Below are positions 25,944 to 34,226 of a stretch of 64,000 bases of DNA, in pieces. The position numbers were made by a program, and so were the translations under genes. Position 1 is the first letter of the stretch, and every line of letters begins with the position of its first letter. The notes under the pieces were generated by a model, which saw only the letters and a list, made by a program, of their open reading frames with translations, did no database searches and was not told the origin of the DNA. The DNA comes from Streptomyces xiaopingdaonensis (GTDB lineage Bacteria; Actinomycetota; Actinomycetes; Streptomycetales; Streptomycetaceae): NCBI RefSeq assembly GCF_000262345.1, contig NZ_AJTQ01000037.1, positions 1 to 64,000 on the forward strand, read 5' to 3'.

Positions 25944-26027
25944 GGATCTTTCCTCTGCTGATGCGAGCCGATGCGGATCGGTGCGGCGCCCCGAGAGGTG
26001 GTCGGCGTGATCACCGCGGGCGCCTGT

Positions 26028-27200
26028 TCACCGGGTGGCGGCCGTCCCGGACTCGGGCTCGGGCTGCGCCAGGGCGCGGTTGACGAGCATGCGGGAGGCG
26101 GAGCCGTCGCTTTCCATCCGGCCGGCCAGGATGTCGTCCTCGGTGAACCGGGCGAGGTAGACGGCCCGGTCGCCGAAGCGATCGTGGTCGTAGACGACGA
26201 AGAATCGGCCGTCGTCGGCGATGGCGGCGTCGGGGTAGGAGACGTCGTCACGGTCGTCGAGGAGGAGGCGGTGCGGCCAGCTCACGCCGTCGTCGTCGCT
26301 GAGGAAGGCCGTGAGGTTGGTGCGGCCCTTCCACTCCTTGACGTCGCCCTGCTGCTCGATCTCCTCGCGGGGGCGGCGATCCCCGAAATCCGCGTGGTTG
26401 ATCATCAGGAGTCGCCCCGACGGCAGTCGGCGGATGTGGAAGCGGGAGCAGGGGCCGTCGACGTGGCTGAGGCGACCCGGCGTCCACGTCCGGCCGCCGT
26501 CCTCCGAGAAGCTTTCACCGACGCCGTCGAACCGCCGGACGAGCATCCACAGTGTGCCGTCGCGCCGTTCGACGATCATGTGTTCGTCGAAGCTGCGGTT
26601 GGGTATGTCGGCCCCGCCGAGGTAGGAGACCGTCTCGCCCCCGTCGGTCGAGGCGTAGACGTTGGAGAACCGCTCCTGCTCCAGCGGGTGTTCCTCGGTG
26701 GCGGTGTGGCAGGCCCAGATCGCTGCGGGGAAGAGCCACGTCCCGTCGGAGAGCACGGTGGGCTTGTTCATCATGATGCCGTTGGCTATCCGGCGCGGTG
26801 CGGACCAGACGGGCTCGTCGTCGTCGGGGTTGTCGCTGGTCGCGGCCCAGACGCCGATCCTGCCGTCGAAGAAGCCGCTGCTCTGGTTCCAGGTGAGCCA
26901 GAGCCTGTCGGCGGGGTCTCGCCACAGCGTCGGGTCGTACACGCGCACCGCGGGGTCGTCGTGCTCGACGACGAACCTGGGGCCGCTCCAGGTGCTGCCG
27001 TCGTCGTCGCTGGTCGTGACGACGACGAAGTTGCCCGAGGTCTCCGTCTCCTGCCCGGTGTACCAGTTGACGTAGAGCCGGCCTCCCCGGGTGCGCTCGA
27101 CCGACGGGATGCCCTGCCACTTGCGGTGTTCGTCCTGGTAACGGGCACCGGTGGGGCGCGGAAGGATACGGGCGGGGGCCATGGTGCCTGTTCGGGGCAT
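26028..27200 (-). CDS. Sialidase-like protein with Asp-box repeats, predicted cytosolic
   Basis: A 390-residue six-bladed beta-propeller candidate. Four Asp boxes are visible: SDDDGSTW, STDGGETV, SEDGGRTW and SDDDGVSW. The IPSVERTRGGRLYVNW segment near the N-terminus resembles the FRIP/arginine start of sialidases. No signal peptide is present at the chosen start (27200, after CAGGAG), unlike secreted sialidases. It is the first gene of the ECF transporter operon, with a strong promoter about 60 bases upstream. Bacterial Asp-box propellers include sialidases and other lyase-like or hydrolase-like enzymes, so the substrate is open. Cytosolic action on an imported glycoside is the simplest reading. 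Confidence 0.8.
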   Translation of the reverse strand: MPRTGTMAPARILPRPTGARYQDEHRKWQGIPSVERTRGGRLYVNWYTGQETETSGNFVVVTTSDDDGSTWSGPRFVVEHDDPAVRVYDPTLWRDPADRLWLTWNQSSGFFDGRIGVWAATSDNPDDDEPVWSAPRRIANGIMMNKPTVLSDGTWLFPAAIWACHTATEEHPLEQERFSNVYASTDGGETVSYLGGADIPNRSFDEHMIVERRDGTLWMLVRRFDGVGESFSEDGGRTWTPGRLSHVDGPCSRFHIRRLPSGRLLMINHADFGDRRPREEIEQQGDVKEWKGRTNLTAFLSDDDGVSWPHRLLLDDRDDVSYPDAAIADDGRFFVVYDHDRFGDRAVYLARFTEDDILAGRMESDGSASRMLVNRALAQPEPESGTAATR

Positions 27201-27254
27201 GCCTGCTCCTGTCGTCGGTGGTGCCGCATCGTCGAGCGTGCGGCGGTGCACGAC

Positions 27255-27296
27255 AGTGTTGAGGAGCGCCTAGCGTCTGTCAATAGTGACCAACGC
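27255..27296 (-). promoter_or_regulatory. Promoter and FCD-regulator operator of the sialidase/ECF operon
   Basis: On the minus strand TTGACA (27278-27283) and AACACT (27255-27260) are separated by 17 bases, a vegetative-type promoter with a perfect -35 box. Overlapping it is GTCAATAGTGACCAACGC on the plus strand (27279-27296), containing GTCA-N4-TGAC. An almost identical sequence is at 28187-28204. Overlap with the -35 box predicts repression. Confidence 0.72.
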
Positions 27297-27306
27297 TGCT
27301 CGTGTA

Positions 27307-28068
27307 CTACTCGCTCGAGGGCATCCAGTCCAACAGCCGCTGGACGAGGACCTCGTTCCCCCCGACGATCGACGTTTCCACGGCCGCGATCATCTCCTCG
27401 AAGTGCGCCCTCATGGCCTCCTCGGCGCCCGCGGCGTCGCGGTGGCCGATCCGGTCCAGCACCGCCTGGTGCTCGGCGATCACCTTCTCCTCGTCCCGCC
27501 GGGTGGCGAGGATGGTGTCGAGCACCGCCTCCACCCGGTCCAAGTGGGACGCGAGCATCATCTCGGCGGCCACCTTGAGCATCCTGTTCGTCGACATCTC
27601 GACCAGCGCCCGGTGGAACCGCAGCCCCGGCTGCTCGATCAGGGGGGCGCTGCCGACGCTGTGCGCGTGCTGGTCGCACAGCTCCCGCAACTCCGCCAGT
27701 CGGCCCTCCTCCGGCTCGCGAGCCGCATCGCCCGCGACCGCGCTCTCCACCGCCCGGCGGGCCCTGAGCAGGTCGAGGAGGTCCTTGGTGTCGCGCACCG
27801 CGTGCTGCAGCGAGTCCGAGGTGCGGTGGGTCAGGACGGCTTCGGCCGCCCGGCGTCGCCCCTCGGCGGCGAGCGTGCGCCCCTTGGCGCCGACGGGCGT
27901 CGTCCAGCCCCGCGCATCCATCTCCCGCAGCAGGCGCGAGACGGAGGACTCGCTGATCTCCCGGCCCCGCTGCGCCAGCTCGCGCTGCGCGTTGCGGGTG
28001 CCCAGCGGAGTGCTGGACGCCGACATCAACTGCAGCAGCGCGAGCATGGCCCCTTCGCGGTCGTTCAT
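27307..28068 (-). CDS. FCD-domain (FadR/GntR-like) transcriptional regulator with atypical N-terminal winged helix
   Basis: A 253-residue protein starting at 28068 after GAGGGGAC. The C-terminal part (about 95-245) is an FCD ligand-binding domain: RARRAVESAVAGDAA, a metal-site His in LRFHRALVEMSTN, and EHQAVLDRIGHRDAAGAEEAMRAHF. The N-terminal domain reads QRELAQRGREISESSVSRLL and KGRTLAAEGRRRAAEAVL, which looks more like the winged helix of NrpR/DUF128-type or MarR proteins than the GntR HTH. It lies between two copies of the proposed operator and is probably autoregulated and the repressor of both divergent arms. Confidence 0.82.
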   Translation of the reverse strand: MNDREGAMLALLQLMSASSTPLGTRNAQRELAQRGREISESSVSRLLREMDARGWTTPVGAKGRTLAAEGRRRAAEAVLTHRTSDSLQHAVRDTKDLLDLLRARRAVESAVAGDAAREPEEGRLAELRELCDQHAHSVGSAPLIEQPGLRFHRALVEMSTNRMLKVAAEMMLASHLDRVEAVLDTILATRRDEEKVIAEHQAVLDRIGHRDAAGAEEAMRAHFEEMIAAVETSIVGGNEVLVQRLLDWMPSSE

Positions 28069-28184
28069 GATCGTCCCCTCGCTCGTCCCTTCGGACGCCT
28101 CGTTCGCCACCGGCCCTCGCCCGGGGCGAGGGGCAGGCTGCCGAAGGGTGCGCACTTGACGCGGAGCACCTCGGCGACCATGGT

Positions 28185-28204
28185 TAGTCAAAAGTGACCA
28201 ACGC
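28185..28204. promoter_or_regulatory. Second copy of the FCD-regulator operator
   Basis: GTCAAAAGTGACCAACGC (28187-28204) differs by one base from the 18-mer at 27279-27296. Here the inverted repeat is more complete: TTAGTCA (28184-28190) and TGACCAA (28195-28201) around a 4-base spacer. It lies between the FCD regulator (minus) and the allantoinase-like gene (plus), 72 bases before the start of the latter, so one site can serve both directions. Confidence 0.7.
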
Positions 28205-28275
28205 CTGCCGGTCACAGGGTACCGTGCGTGTGCCCGTGGCGGCACGGCCTTTCGCGATCAAGGCAGGGACTGCTG

Positions 28276-29256
28276 ATGCCCCCCTCCCCCTCCAGCGACT
28301 ATCCCCGAGACCTGGCCGGCTACGGCAGGGAACTCCCGCATGCACAGTGGCCCGGCGGAGCGAAGGTGGCCGTGCAGTTCGTCCTCAACGTCGAGGAGGG
28401 CGGCGAGAACAACATTCTGCACGGTGACGACGCCTCGGAGGCGTTCCTCACCGAGGAACCGACCACCGCACTGCCCGGGCGCCGCAACCTCAACGTCGAG
28501 TCGCAGTACGAGTACGGCACCCGCGCGGGCTTCTGGCGGCTGCGACGCATGTTCGCGGAGCGCGGTCTCCCTGTGACGGTCTTCGGGATCGCCGAGTCGC
28601 TGCGGCGCAACCCCGAACTCGTGGCGGCTGCACAGGAGTCGGGGTGGGAGCTCGCCTCGCACTCGCTCCGGTGGATCAACTACGCCGCACTCGACGCGGA
28701 GACCGAGCGCGCACACGTCGAGCGGGCGGTGCAGATCCACGCCGATGTGTGCGGTGAGGCGCCGCTCGGTTGGTACACCGGTCGCAACAGCGAGAACACC
28801 CGCCGTCTCGTCGTCGAGCACGGTGGTTTCCTCTACGACTCGGATTCCTTCAGCGACGACCTGCCGTACTGGACCGACGTCGAGGGCACCGCCCACCTCG
28901 TCGTTCCCTACACCCTCGACAACAACGACGGTCGCTACGTCAACACCTACGGGTTCCAGTCCGAGTCCTTCTCCTCCTACCTCACGCGGGCCCTGGAGCT
29001 CCTGCTCGAAGAAGGGGCGGAGTTCCCGAAGATGATGAGCATCGGGCTGCACCTGCGGATCAGTGGACGCCCCGGCCGTGCGGCGGACCTCCGCAGGTTC
29101 CTCGACCTCGTGGCGGAACGCTCCGACGTCTGGGTCGCACGCCGCGTGGACATCGCCCGCCACTGGCGCACGGTCCACCCGGCGGCGCAGTGGTTGCCGG
29201 GCTCCGTTGACCCGCTGGCGCGGGACGGGGCGACGGCGGGGCGGCCGCTTAGTTGA
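28276..29256 (+). CDS. PuuE-like allantoinase / polysaccharide deacetylase family protein
   Basis: A 326-residue protein. It begins with DYPRDLAGYGRELPHAQWPGG and continues with VQFVLNVEEGGEN, ESQYEYGTRAGFWRL, SHSLRWINY, GWYTGRNSENTRRLV, DSDSFSDDLPYW and VPYTLDNND, which is the run of landmarks I know from the metal-independent allantoinase PuuE, not from chitin deacetylases. PuuE opens the allantoin ring in urate breakdown. It has no signal peptide. In this locus it is coregulated with a sialidase-like gene and an ECF importer, and no other urate-pathway gene is adjacent, so it may act on a related cyclic or acetylated amide. Confidence 0.82.
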   Translation: MPPSPSSDYPRDLAGYGRELPHAQWPGGAKVAVQFVLNVEEGGENNILHGDDASEAFLTEEPTTALPGRRNLNVESQYEYGTRAGFWRLRRMFAERGLPVTVFGIAESLRRNPELVAAAQESGWELASHSLRWINYAALDAETERAHVERAVQIHADVCGEAPLGWYTGRNSENTRRLVVEHGGFLYDSDSFSDDLPYWTDVEGTAHLVVPYTLDNNDGRYVNTYGFQSESFSSYLTRALELLLEEGAEFPKMMSIGLHLRISGRPGRAADLRRFLDLVAERSDVWVARRVDIARHWRTVHPAAQWLPGSVDPLARDGATAGRPLS

Positions 29257-29376
29257 GGCGCGCGAGGCGACCACGGGCGCCGCCACGTTCGTCGCACTCG
29301 GCTCGCAGCCTCCGCCCTGCCCGATCAGGCTCCCTGCAAGTCCCGAACCCGGCGGCCGGTTGGCGCTGTGCGCGGT

Positions 29377-29526
29377 TTTCTTGACCGTCCTGTGCGCGGC
29401 CTGCTTGCCGACGCCCAGCCGGTGGCCGATGTCCGCGGTGCTTCCGCTGCGGCCGGTGGCGTGCATGGCGGACCCGTGGGCCGACTTCAGCTCGGGATGT
29501 CCCTGCAGCGGTAGCCCGGCGTCCAG
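29377..29526 (-). pseudogene. Remnant of a MarR-type regulator
   Basis: The minus strand encodes LDAGLPLQGHPELKSAHGSA, then SGSTADIGHRLGVGKQAAHR and TVKK, the pattern of the MarR winged helix (a hydrophobic start, T-x-x-I/L-G-x-x-L-G-V-x-K-Q-A). The recognition helix ends abruptly, and the wing and both dimer helices are missing. No start codon with a ribosome site is present. The remaining interval 29257-29789 shows only a hairpin terminator. Confidence 0.55.
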
Positions 29527-29550
29527 CCCCAAGGGCGTCCGCCGGGGCGC

Positions 29551-29584
29551 TGTGGTGGCCGGCGGTCAACCGCCGGCCACCACA
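29551..29584. terminator. Hairpin terminator with 15-bp perfect stem
   Basis: Arms 29551-29565 and 29570-29584 are perfectly complementary (15 pairs, TGTGGTGGCCGGCGG on the left) around the tetraloop TCAA. It lies between the allantoinase-like gene and the convergent GH38 gene, and would stop transcription from both sides. No U-tract follows, which is usual in streptomycetes. Confidence 0.8.
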
Positions 29585-29789
29585 CGCTAGTTGCGAGCCG
29601 CTACGTGGTCGTGCGCTGCCGGGCGTTCGCGGTCAGGGCGCTCCTGGCCGCCACGGGGCTGAGGTGGTCGAAGAGCACCCGGGCGGAGCGGGCGCGGTCT
29701 CTGTCCGAGCACGCTGGAGTTCGGACCCGACGGCCTGGGACGGCCGACCAACGTCCACCTCAAGAAGGCACGTTGGGTCCTTTCACGCC

Positions 29790-32700
29790 TCACGCACCCG
29801 TCCGCGTCAGACGCAGGGTGACGAGCTCGAAGGGGCGCAACGTCAGCGCGACGGTCCCGTCCTCGTCCACCGTGTGCTCGCGCGGAGCGGCGAGCGGACG
29901 CTCCAGCAGGTCGCAGGCGTCGACCCGCGCCACTTCGAATCCCGGCCGCAGCCGCACCGCGGTGCGGCCGCCGTGGGACTCGTGGAAACGCGCCACCACG
30001 TCACCGCTGCCGTCGTCGGCGAGCTTGACGGCGGTGAGGACGACGGCGTCGTCGTCCACCGTCACCAGCGGGGCCACCTCGCCGCCGCCCCGGACGGTGC
30101 GCGCGGGCAAGTTGAGGCTCCAGCCCTCCCGCACCGCGTCACCGACGGAGGCGCCGGGGACGAGCGCGTAGCGGAACCGGTGTACGCCCTGGTCGGTGTG
30201 CGGGTCGGGGAAGCGCGGGGCGCGCAGCAGGGAGAGCCGGACCGTGGTCGTGGTGCCGTGGTCGTGGGCGCGGACGGTGCGGGTCACGTCGTGGCCGTAG
30301 GTGGAGGCGGTGACGAGCCCGACTCCCCAGCCCGGCTCTTCCAGGTGGACGAAGCGGTGGTTGCACGCCTCGAACTTGGCCGCGTCCCAACTGGTGTTGG
30401 TGTGGGTCGGCCGGAAGAAGTGCCCGTACTGGGTCTCGGAGGCGTAGCGGTCGGTGTGGACGTCGAGGGGGAAGGCGACCTTGAGGAACTTCTCGGTCTC
30501 CTGCCAGTCGACCTCGGTGTCGACGTCGAGCCGTCCCGAGCCGGCGTCGAGGGTGAGCGTCTGGGTGGCCCGCGAGCCGCCGAACGACCGGGTGACGCGG
30601 ACGGAGGCGGACTCCGGGCCCTCGGTGACGACGGTGACGTCGTCGGCGGCGGTGAGGTCGGTGACGCTGTTGCGGTAGAACTCGTCCACGTCCCAGGCGT
30701 CCCACATGTTGGGGAAGTCCGGGTGGATCTGGAGGAGGTTGGCGGCCTGCCCGGGGGCGACCGCTTCCCGTTCCGAGGGGATGTCGTAGGCGGAGACGAC
30801 GAGCCCGCGCGCGTCCAGCGCGACCCGCAGCCTGCCGTTGTCGAGGACGAGGCCGCCCGCCTCGCGCTCGGTCACGGTGACGGCGCCCTCTGCGGGTGCT
30901 GCGGGAGCGGCGGCGCCGGGGAGCACGCCGCGGCGGGTGTGCGGTGCCGAGTTGAAGACCAACTCCCCTGCACCCGCGCCCGGTTCGCCGGCGAGTGCGC
31001 GTTGGGCCTCCTCGATGATCCCCGTCAGCTCGTCCGCGACGGCGGCGTACGTCCGCTCCGCCTCCCTGTGCACCCAGGCGATGGACGAGCCTGGCAGGAT
31101 GTCGTGGAACTGGTGCAGGAGCACCGTCTTCCAGATCCGGTCGAGCTGCTCGTACGGGTAAGGGTGCCCGGCGCGGACGTGTGCCGTCGCGGCCCACAAC
31201 TCCGCCTCGTACAGCAGGTGTTCGCTGCGCCTGTTGCCCTGCTTGGTCTTGGCCTGGCTGGTGAGGGTGGCGCGGTGCAGCTCCAGGTAGAGCTCGCCGA
31301 CCCACACGGGGGCCTGCGGGTATTCGGCCTCGGCCTTGGCGAAGAAGGCGGCCGGTGTCTCCCACTCGACGGTTGCCGAGCCCTCCAGGTCGCGCATCCG
31401 GGCGGCCCTGGCCACCATCTCGCGGGTCGTACCGCCGCCGCCGTCGCCCCAGCCGGTGGGCGCGAGCGAGTGCCTGGCGGCGCCCTTGTCCTTGAAGTTG
31501 CGAGCGGCGTGGGCGATCTCCTCGCCCTTCATCGAGCAGTTGTAGGTGTCGACGGGCGGGAAGTGGGTGAAGATCCTCGTCCCGTCGATGCCCTCCCACT
31601 GGAAGGTGTGGTGGGGGAAGGAGTTGATCCGGCTCCACGAAATCTTCTGGGTGAGCAGCCACTTGGCGCCGGCGGCCTTGATGATCTGCGGCAGACCGGC
31701 CGCGAAGCCGAACGTGTCGGGGAGCCACGCCTCGTCGTTCTCGACCCCGAACTCGTCGAGGAAGAAGCGCTTTCCGTGCACGAACTGGCGGGCCATCGCC
31801 TCGGAGCCCGGCATGTTGGTGTCGGACTCGACCCACATGCCCCCCGACGGGACGAACCGCCCCTCCGCCACCGCCTGCTTCACCCTCGCGTACACCTCGG
31901 GCCTGTGCTCCTTGAGCCAGGCGAACTGCTGCGCCTGGGACATGGCGAAGACGAACTCCGGCTCGTCGTCGAGGAGCGCGGTCATGTTGGAGGCGGTACG
32001 GGCGACCTTGCGCACCGTCTCGCGCAGCGGCCACAGCCACGCCGAGTCGATGTGCGCGTGGCCCACCGCGCTGATGCGGTGCGCCGACGCCTGTGCCGGG
32101 GCGGCGAGTACCCCGCGCAGGCAGCGGCGCGCGGCCTCCGCCGTGCCGCCCACGTCCTGGAGGTCGACGGCGTCGAGCGCCTCGCCCACGGCGCGGAGGA
32201 TCTCCGAGCGCCGTGCCGAGTCGGCGGGCAGCTCCGGCATCAGCTCGCCGAGCACGTCGAGGTCCTGTACGAGGTTCCACACGGTCTCGTCGAAAACGGC
32301 GAGGTCCATCCGGGCGAGGCGGTACTGAGGTGCGTCGCCCGCCGTCTCCTTGTCGCCCAGCGCGGTGGGCAGGAAGGGGTGGTAGTCGAGGATGACGGGG
32401 TTGGAGGCGGCCTCGACACGCAGGTCCAACTCCTCGCCGCCGAGGGCCTCCTCGGCGACGCGCACCCACTGGTTGCGGGGGTTGAGGCCCTTCACGGGGG
32501 TGCCGTCGGGGCGGTACACGAGGCCCTCGCACTGGAACCCCGGCATGTTCTCGTCGAAGCCCAGGTCGAGCAGCGCCTCCACGGTACGGCCCGCCCACTC
32601 GGCGGGGACGGACCCCGTCACCCGGAACCAGCTCGTCCCCCAGGGCGCGCCCCACTTCTCGCCGACCGAGACGGGGCGGTACGGAGCCGCCAGCCCCTCC

Positions 32701-32837
32701 TCGACGGGTACCGGCTCGCCGGGGGCGTGCCAGACCGACACGTCGAGCGGCACGCTGGCGGGGTGGACGGCGGGGCGGATGCGCTCGTCGAGGACCCGCT
32801 TGAGGCGGGCTTCGGTCAGGTCGCGGTCGTCGTGCAT
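29790..32837 (-). CDS. Alpha-mannosidase, glycoside hydrolase family 38 (second copy)
   Basis: A 1015-residue GH38 enzyme with all landmarks: HAHIDSAW at residues 260-267 (zinc ligands His262 and Asp264), nucleophile Asp374 in WLPDTFGF, TGWGDGGGGTTREM, and HQFHDILPGSSIAWVH. AGGAG lies upstream of the start. There is no signal peptide, so it acts in the cytosol. It is collinear with the copy at 12148-15183 and clearly paralogous; long identical blocks include GGMWVESDTNMP. It is last in an operon behind a GH5-like enzyme and an ABC importer under a LacI regulator, so this locus takes up and degrades a second mannose-containing substrate. Confidence 0.93.
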   Translation of the reverse strand: MHDDRDLTEARLKRVLDERIRPAVHPASVPLDVSVWHAPGEPVPVEEGLAAPYRPVSVGEKWGAPWGTSWFRVTGSVPAEWAGRTVEALLDLGFDENMPGFQCEGLVYRPDGTPVKGLNPRNQWVRVAEEALGGEELDLRVEAASNPVILDYHPFLPTALGDKETAGDAPQYRLARMDLAVFDETVWNLVQDLDVLGELMPELPADSARRSEILRAVGEALDAVDLQDVGGTAEAARRCLRGVLAAPAQASAHRISAVGHAHIDSAWLWPLRETVRKVARTASNMTALLDDEPEFVFAMSQAQQFAWLKEHRPEVYARVKQAVAEGRFVPSGGMWVESDTNMPGSEAMARQFVHGKRFFLDEFGVENDEAWLPDTFGFAAGLPQIIKAAGAKWLLTQKISWSRINSFPHHTFQWEGIDGTRIFTHFPPVDTYNCSMKGEEIAHAARNFKDKGAARHSLAPTGWGDGGGGTTREMVARAARMRDLEGSATVEWETPAAFFAKAEAEYPQAPVWVGELYLELHRATLTSQAKTKQGNRRSEHLLYEAELWAATAHVRAGHPYPYEQLDRIWKTVLLHQFHDILPGSSIAWVHREAERTYAAVADELTGIIEEAQRALAGEPGAGAGELVFNSAPHTRRGVLPGAAAPAAPAEGAVTVTEREAGGLVLDNGRLRVALDARGLVVSAYDIPSEREAVAPGQAANLLQIHPDFPNMWDAWDVDEFYRNSVTDLTAADDVTVVTEGPESASVRVTRSFGGSRATQTLTLDAGSGRLDVDTEVDWQETEKFLKVAFPLDVHTDRYASETQYGHFFRPTHTNTSWDAAKFEACNHRFVHLEEPGWGVGLVTASTYGHDVTRTVRAHDHGTTTTVRLSLLRAPRFPDPHTDQGVHRFRYALVPGASVGDAVREGWSLNLPARTVRGGGEVAPLVTVDDDAVVLTAVKLADDGSGDVVARFHESHGGRTAVRLRPGFEVARVDACDLLERPLAAPREHTVDEDGTVALTLRPFELVTLRLTRTGA

Positions 32838-32914
32838 GGTGCGGGCTCCTGCGGGTGTGCGGGTGTGCGGGCTCAGGCGGTGCGAACCGGCTTACGGGTG
32901 CGGGGTGCCGGAGG

Positions 32915-34174
32915 TCACGAGGCGTGCTCGACGGAGACGGTCTCGGTGATGCCGCGGGCTGCCAGGTGGGCCGGGTCGTCGGCGTGCTCGCGCAGGACCA
33001 CCGCGGGGCGTGCGCCGTCGGACGCCAGGCGCGCGAACGCCTCGAAGAAGGCGCCGCCGGGGGCGCAGACGGACCGGCCGGGGCGTGCGCCGGCGGACGC
33101 CTCGGGGACGGCGTCGAGGATCAGCGCCGTCGTACGGGGCGGCGCGGGGCGCCACTCCGCGCGGGCCTGCGCGGCCGCGTCGGCGAGGGCGCGCGCGGCG
33201 GGCTTGGGGCGCTGGTCGACGGTGAACAGGCCCAGGTCGTATTCGAGTTCGGGGAAGTCGGCGAGGCTCCGGGGGACGTCGTGGGAGCACCACCACGTGA
33301 CGCCCCAGACGTCCTCGGTGTCGAGCGCCTGCGCGACGGTCGCCGCGGTGAAGGCGGCAGCCCGCTCCGGCGGCACGTGCGGTGCGGGCGCCCCCACCTC
33401 CTGGAGCCACACCGGGCGGTGCGGGTCCCGCGCCCACGCCTTGGAGAGTTCCATCAGGTAGGCGGCGTGCCCCTCCGTCGCGGCGCCCCCGGGGCCGTGG
33501 CGCTGCGCGGTGCCGTTGAACACCCACGAGTGGACCGCGGTCGCCGCGCCGATGCGCGCCGCGTGCGCGGGCGTGAAGGGGTGGCCGTCCTGGTACCAGG
33601 CCGCGTCGTACGCCGCGTGCAGGTGGAGCCGGCCGGGGGCGCCTTCCTCGCAGGCCGCGATCATGCGCTCCAGCCAGGCGCCTGCGCCGTCCTGGGTGAC
33701 CGGGTCGGGGTCGGGGTGGGGCGCGTCGGAGAACTGGTTGACCTCGTTGCCCACGGTCATGCCGAGGAAGTGCGGACGGTCGGCGAGGGCCTGCGCGAGG
33801 GTGCGCAGGTACTCGGCCTGGGCCGCGACGACTTCGGGGTCCGTGAAGAGGTTTCTGCGGTGCCACGTCGCGGTCCAGGAGGGCAGGAAGTCGAAGCTGG
33901 AGAGGTGGCCCTGGAGGCCGTCGACGTTCACCTCCAGTCCGCGTTCCCCTGCTGCGTCGGCGAGTTGGAGCAGTTGCTCCACCGCGCGCGGCCTGATCAG
34001 CGAGCGGTTGGGCTGGAAGACGGGCCAGAGCGGGAAGACGCGGACGTGGTCGAGGCCGAGCGAGGCGATGGCGTCCAGATCGGTGCGGACGGCGTCGAGG
34101 TCGAAGTCGAGCCAGTGGTGGAACCAGCCCTGTGCGGGTGTGTAGTTGACGCCGAAACGCGGTGCGGGGCTCAT
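32915..34174 (-). CDS. GH5-like (beta/alpha)8 glycoside hydrolase
   Basis: A 419-residue protein with a GH-A clan barrel. It starts PRFGVNYTPAQGWFHHW; the acid/base Glu144 is in TVGNEVNQF (the Asn-Glu pair of clan A) and the likely nucleophile Glu259 is in PVWLQEVGAP. A WGVTWWCSHD segment provides the typical aromatic strand 8. There is no signal peptide. In size and motif spacing it resembles GH5 mannanase or mannosidase-like enzymes. The last 60 residues form a small separate domain. It lies between permease and GH38 genes, so a beta-mannosidic or other cytosolic oligosaccharide substrate is likely. Confidence 0.75.
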   Translation of the reverse strand: MSPAPRFGVNYTPAQGWFHHWLDFDLDAVRTDLDAIASLGLDHVRVFPLWPVFQPNRSLIRPRAVEQLLQLADAAGERGLEVNVDGLQGHLSSFDFLPSWTATWHRRNLFTDPEVVAAQAEYLRTLAQALADRPHFLGMTVGNEVNQFSDAPHPDPDPVTQDGAGAWLERMIAACEEGAPGRLHLHAAYDAAWYQDGHPFTPAHAARIGAATAVHSWVFNGTAQRHGPGGAATEGHAAYLMELSKAWARDPHRPVWLQEVGAPAPHVPPERAAAFTAATVAQALDTEDVWGVTWWCSHDVPRSLADFPELEYDLGLFTVDQRPKPAARALADAAAQARAEWRPAPPRTTALILDAVPEASAGARPGRSVCAPGGAFFEAFARLASDGARPAVVLREHADDPAHLAARGITETVSVEHAS

Positions 34175-34226
34175 GGGGGGTCCTGTGGTTCGAGGTGGGG
34201 TTCACGGGTCGGTGCGGGCGGCGGGG

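Noticed and set aside
28276..29256. Chitin or peptidoglycan deacetylase
   Set aside because: No signal peptide, and the motif order follows PuuE allantoinase more closely than NodB-type deacetylases.
29605..29789. Possible small gene or transposase tail between the terminator and the second GH38
   Set aside because: No motif in any frame and no start with a ribosome site; the Arg-rich reading is typical of noncoding G+C-rich DNA.
29664..33461. A 1265-codon open frame on the plus strand antisense to the second GH38
   Set aside because: Third-position G/C and protein landmarks are on the minus strand; the plus reading is Arg/Gly/Val-rich without any motif. Such shadow frames are expected in very G+C-rich DNA.
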